From positions 1,974,001-2,038,000 of the forward strand of contig JAFREQ010000047.1 of NCBI GenBank assembly GCA_025331565.1: DNA of 64,000 nt, read 5' to 3'. Below the pieces are notes generated by a model, which did not search any database, was not told the DNA's origin, and saw nothing but the letters and a program-made list of their open reading frames with translations. Shown here in pieces: positions 60,773 to 64,000 of this stretch. The number at the start of each line of letters is the position of its first letter. The first letter of the stretch is position 1. The DNA comes from Holacanthus passer (lineage: Eukaryota; Chordata; Actinopteri; Pomacanthidae). A program made the translations under genes and the position numbers.

Positions 60773-63700
60773 GTGAGTACTAACAACAATCCAAACCATA
60801 AATTATTGAAATAGAAATCTGGTGGCAATAGATGCAGGGCTTTGTAATTTATACTTGGCTGCCAGTCAATGAGATGAGACAGACAGCATTTAATTATCCA
60901 TTTTTTGGGGGCCAGCCAAGAATGTTTGGCTTCTGTCTTTAGGTTCAAGCATTGATGTCAGCAACACAGTCTCATTTTGTTGGGACTTGGCTGGATTGAC
61001 CTGATCCCCTGAATTAACTAGTGCTTATGATTGTCGGAGGCTTGTTGTCTGGAGGATATCTCACATCATTGTTCTGATTATTACAACACAACACTAATCA
61101 TAATAATAATGATACAGCTTTACATGCCTTTGAGTTTGTGTTGAAAAGATCGTCCCTGACACCTTGAGGCCTTTCCTCAATTGTGATGCACAACACTAAA
61201 CAACACACAAAATTAAATCTCACTAAACAAGCTATTGTGGTAAAAATACCACTTCTTGCTGGCACAGGGTTTATTTATTACTCTGTGATAAATCAGCGTA
61301 TCCATCTTCTGAACGACAAGGATTGAATCAGTATAATATGTAATGATGAAAGAAGACAAAACATGTCTTAGCACATACTGTACTAAAGGATGATTAGTCA
61401 TTTTAGTCTAATTTTCCTAGTTTTCCCTATTATAATGATTGTGTAAAAATGTCCTTACTCGTGAGGAAAATATGGTGTCTGTGCCTCAATCAGTAAACAG
61501 GCCAGCTTGTGTAGTTGTCATGTTTCACTTAGCCATAATGCATTTTGCCTTAGATCTTAGATCACTCTGGCTGGCTGCGAGTCTGCTGCTGCTGATTTCA
61601 TTGCTTTAATTTGAAAGCTTTGTTCATATTTTACTTGCTGCAACACTTTCATCCAAATCCACTTTTGTACTTGTTATGTAATTCTTACACAGTTTATCTG
61701 GATGCAAACACCCTTAATTTAAAGCTGAAGATTAGCACTTTATCCTTGTAGTTATTGTTATTGTTTTAAGTTCGATATGCTGGAATACAGAGCCAATGCA
61801 ACATGTATATATAAATGTCCCTTACGATAACTGTTGGGTTTTTTAAGCACTTTAAGCACCATATATATGGTCACCAAGATTCAGGTTCGTATTAAGGTTA
61901 AAAAGTGTTTATATATATACACACACAGTATATAAAGGAATACTTTCACCTTTGATGACTACAAGCAACTGCTGTCTGACTGCTGGATCAACTTTTGAGT
62001 TGTTAGATTCAAATATTGAAGATAACCAGTTGACCCTGTGTGTATGTGTATTTGACAGCAGCACTCTTAGGTATGCATAGAGTAATGAGCAAAATCATGT
62101 TCAGCCATCATGAGAGAAATGCAAAGAAAACAAGGCTCAGGTTATCCTTTCAAAGGGTTGACAAGCTCAGTATGTTTTTAACTGATGATGTGCCTGTCCA
62201 ATTAAGTTGCCTGTTTCTCTGCTTCTGACAGCAATATATCTGACTCATGCCATTGTCCTCAAATGTCCTTTAAGCTGGTCCGGGACTACACGGGACACAT
62301 TTCTATGTGCCGTTCATGTTCACACATGAAGAAACTAGGAGCATTAAGAGCTGTGTTTTAGTGTGCTGTCAGCACACTGACCTTGCAACCTTCTCTCATA
62401 AAAAAGTGTGCAGTGTGTAACGATAATCATATCTTTAGGTAAATCCATACCTGTGAATAAATGCGTATTTATATTTATTTCTACATATTGAGACTATGCG
62501 ATCCAGGTGACCATTTTAATGCAGTTTTAAAGTAGAAACTGATGTGTCTTCAACAGCACACTTTCCACCAAAGCTTAAAAGTTGTTGAATACAGTTTGAA
62601 TAAATGCCATTAAATAGCATTTCTATTCAGAGTACAATACATATCAAATATGACCCGGATCACACATTCCCTCAAAGCAACTTTATTTCATTAAAGGCTT
62701 TAACTGTTACATACCAGTGACATGCTACGTACACAAGTCAAATGTTACTTTTTGTGATAAATCAAAATTCAATCTTTTGCTAATAGTTGTACTAAGCACA
62801 TAAATCAACACCATTACATTGATCTGCCAGTACCCCATTTGGAGGCAAATTATTATACATATACTAAGTTAACTGTTGCAGCCTATATATAGAGGAGTAC
62901 TAGCTAGATGCAAAAACAACATTTATACTGACTACACCTTGTAAGTATAAAGTTACATTTCTTATTCTTGTTCGTTTGAAAACATGTAGTGCTTGGACCC
63001 CACGTATTGTGACAAATTTGTTTCAAACTTTTAGTTTTGATTAAAAATACAAATTCAACAAGTGCATTTGCACCTCTGGGACTAATTAGCTAATGACAAA
63101 TAGTCAGTGTTACAAACCATGTGAACTGTAGTTGTGACTGCAACATCTAATGTACAGTATGTTGCAGGTGTCAAAGAAACACCTCTTTGGAAACCTGTTT
63201 TGAAAAGAAACCCACCCTCTGTAGGTTTCAAATGTGGTTCTGGCTGCTGTTGTCAGCTTGGAGGCTTTACACCAACAATGAATTCCAATAGTTGCTCAGT
63301 TTCACTGTGGGGAAACAAAGTATTGCAATGTCCATAGAAATGAATCAAACCACTCCTGCAACATAAACCTCTTTTCCTCTGACATTCACTTGGTTAGTAC
63401 ATTCCAAACACTCATACAGTGCTTTTGCTAAAATATGGCTGTTACTTGAAATTATGCTTATTCATGTTGACCACTGCCTACAGACAAACAATGCTGGGTA
63501 TTTAGCCATATTTTCCCTTTGTCCCTCTTATTCCTGCAATTTTTCTGGAACTGCTTTGCTACTTATATGTTGTTGAATGACTTCCTACATTTACCAGAAT
63601 TGGTATCTGGTTGGAGCAAAGTATATATCCTGGTAGAAACCTTTGCTCCATGATGCATGGGGATGAATATGAAAACATGAAATTCACCATTGATGCTTTA

Positions 63701-64000
63701 GAAAGGTGTAACATAAAATGCCACCAAACTCACCCTTATACAGACATTTATCCACACTACATCAAATGCCACCATTCAACAGAGTGGTCTTTACCTGCCA
63801 ATATCTGCTACAGGAGTTCAGAAGTTTTGGTGTAGGTTTTTCCTTTGACAGAAAAACTACAATTCTTTGCAGATTCAAAACTATGTCCCTTAAGACTTCC
63901 ATATGAAAAAGACCCTCTGATTTATCTGATGTATTACCTAAACACATACTGCTACAATACTAAATACATCTATGAGAGATCCATAAACTTGTCTTTCTTC
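60773..64000 (+). other. Intron 4 of the NCOA5-like gene, continuing past the window
   Basis: More than 3.2 kb without a further exon that fits the phase and pattern of the gene. It contains a short TA/CA microsatellite near 61910-61935 and otherwise ordinary AT-rich sequence. Open frames near 63134-63337 and 63611-63835 have no recognisable product. Confidence 0.5.

Overview
The window is a piece of a vertebrate nuclear genome, almost certainly a ray-finned (teleost, probably percomorph) fish. Genes are split by GT-AG introns. Two of them, setd6 and cnot1, translate to near-identical matches of the vertebrate proteins and keep the convergent tail-to-tail arrangement known from human 16q21. 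The intergenic DNA is full of repeats typical of fish genomes. Nothing bacterial or viral was recognised.

Layout. 1-2.6 kb: a GC-richer promoter-like patch and a possible first exon of a minus-strand gene leaving the window on the left, then a small inverted-repeat element. 2.6-5.6 kb: no supported gene. 5.6-11 kb: a mosaic of duplicated modules carrying two copies of a non-autonomous hAT-like transposon, each with a second element nested inside; one copy has an 8-bp target duplication and a matching empty site nearby. 11.09-20.04 kb: about 15 copies of a 553-bp satellite-like unit in three blocks separated by shared linkers; almost every unit holds a perfect 19-bp hairpin. 20.04-22.84 kb: a proline-rich, coding-like low-complexity repeat in alternating orientation. 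23.8-24.4 kb: another dispersed repeat. 25.2-27.1 kb: three tRNA-Pro cassettes, two of them in an inverted duplication.

27.5-31.5 kb, plus strand: setd6, nine coding exons, intact, 459 residues. 32.4-56.3 kb, minus strand: cnot1, the scaffold of the CCR4-NOT deadenylase, apparently complete from start to stop, with a non-coding first exon and promoter near 56.3 kb. 58.7 kb to the right edge, plus strand: the first four coding exons (115 residues) of a gene resembling the NCOA5 family, running out of the window.

The genes do not form a functional unit: setd6 is a lysine methyltransferase, cnot1 acts in mRNA decay, and the right-hand gene is probably nuclear. The most unusual material is structural: the hairpin-bearing 553-bp array, the palindromic proline-rich block, the tRNA-Pro cassettes with a shared CTCF-like upstream motif, and clusters of AACGTT and GCTAGC words beside transcription start regions. 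No clear new biological system with a demonstrable function was found.
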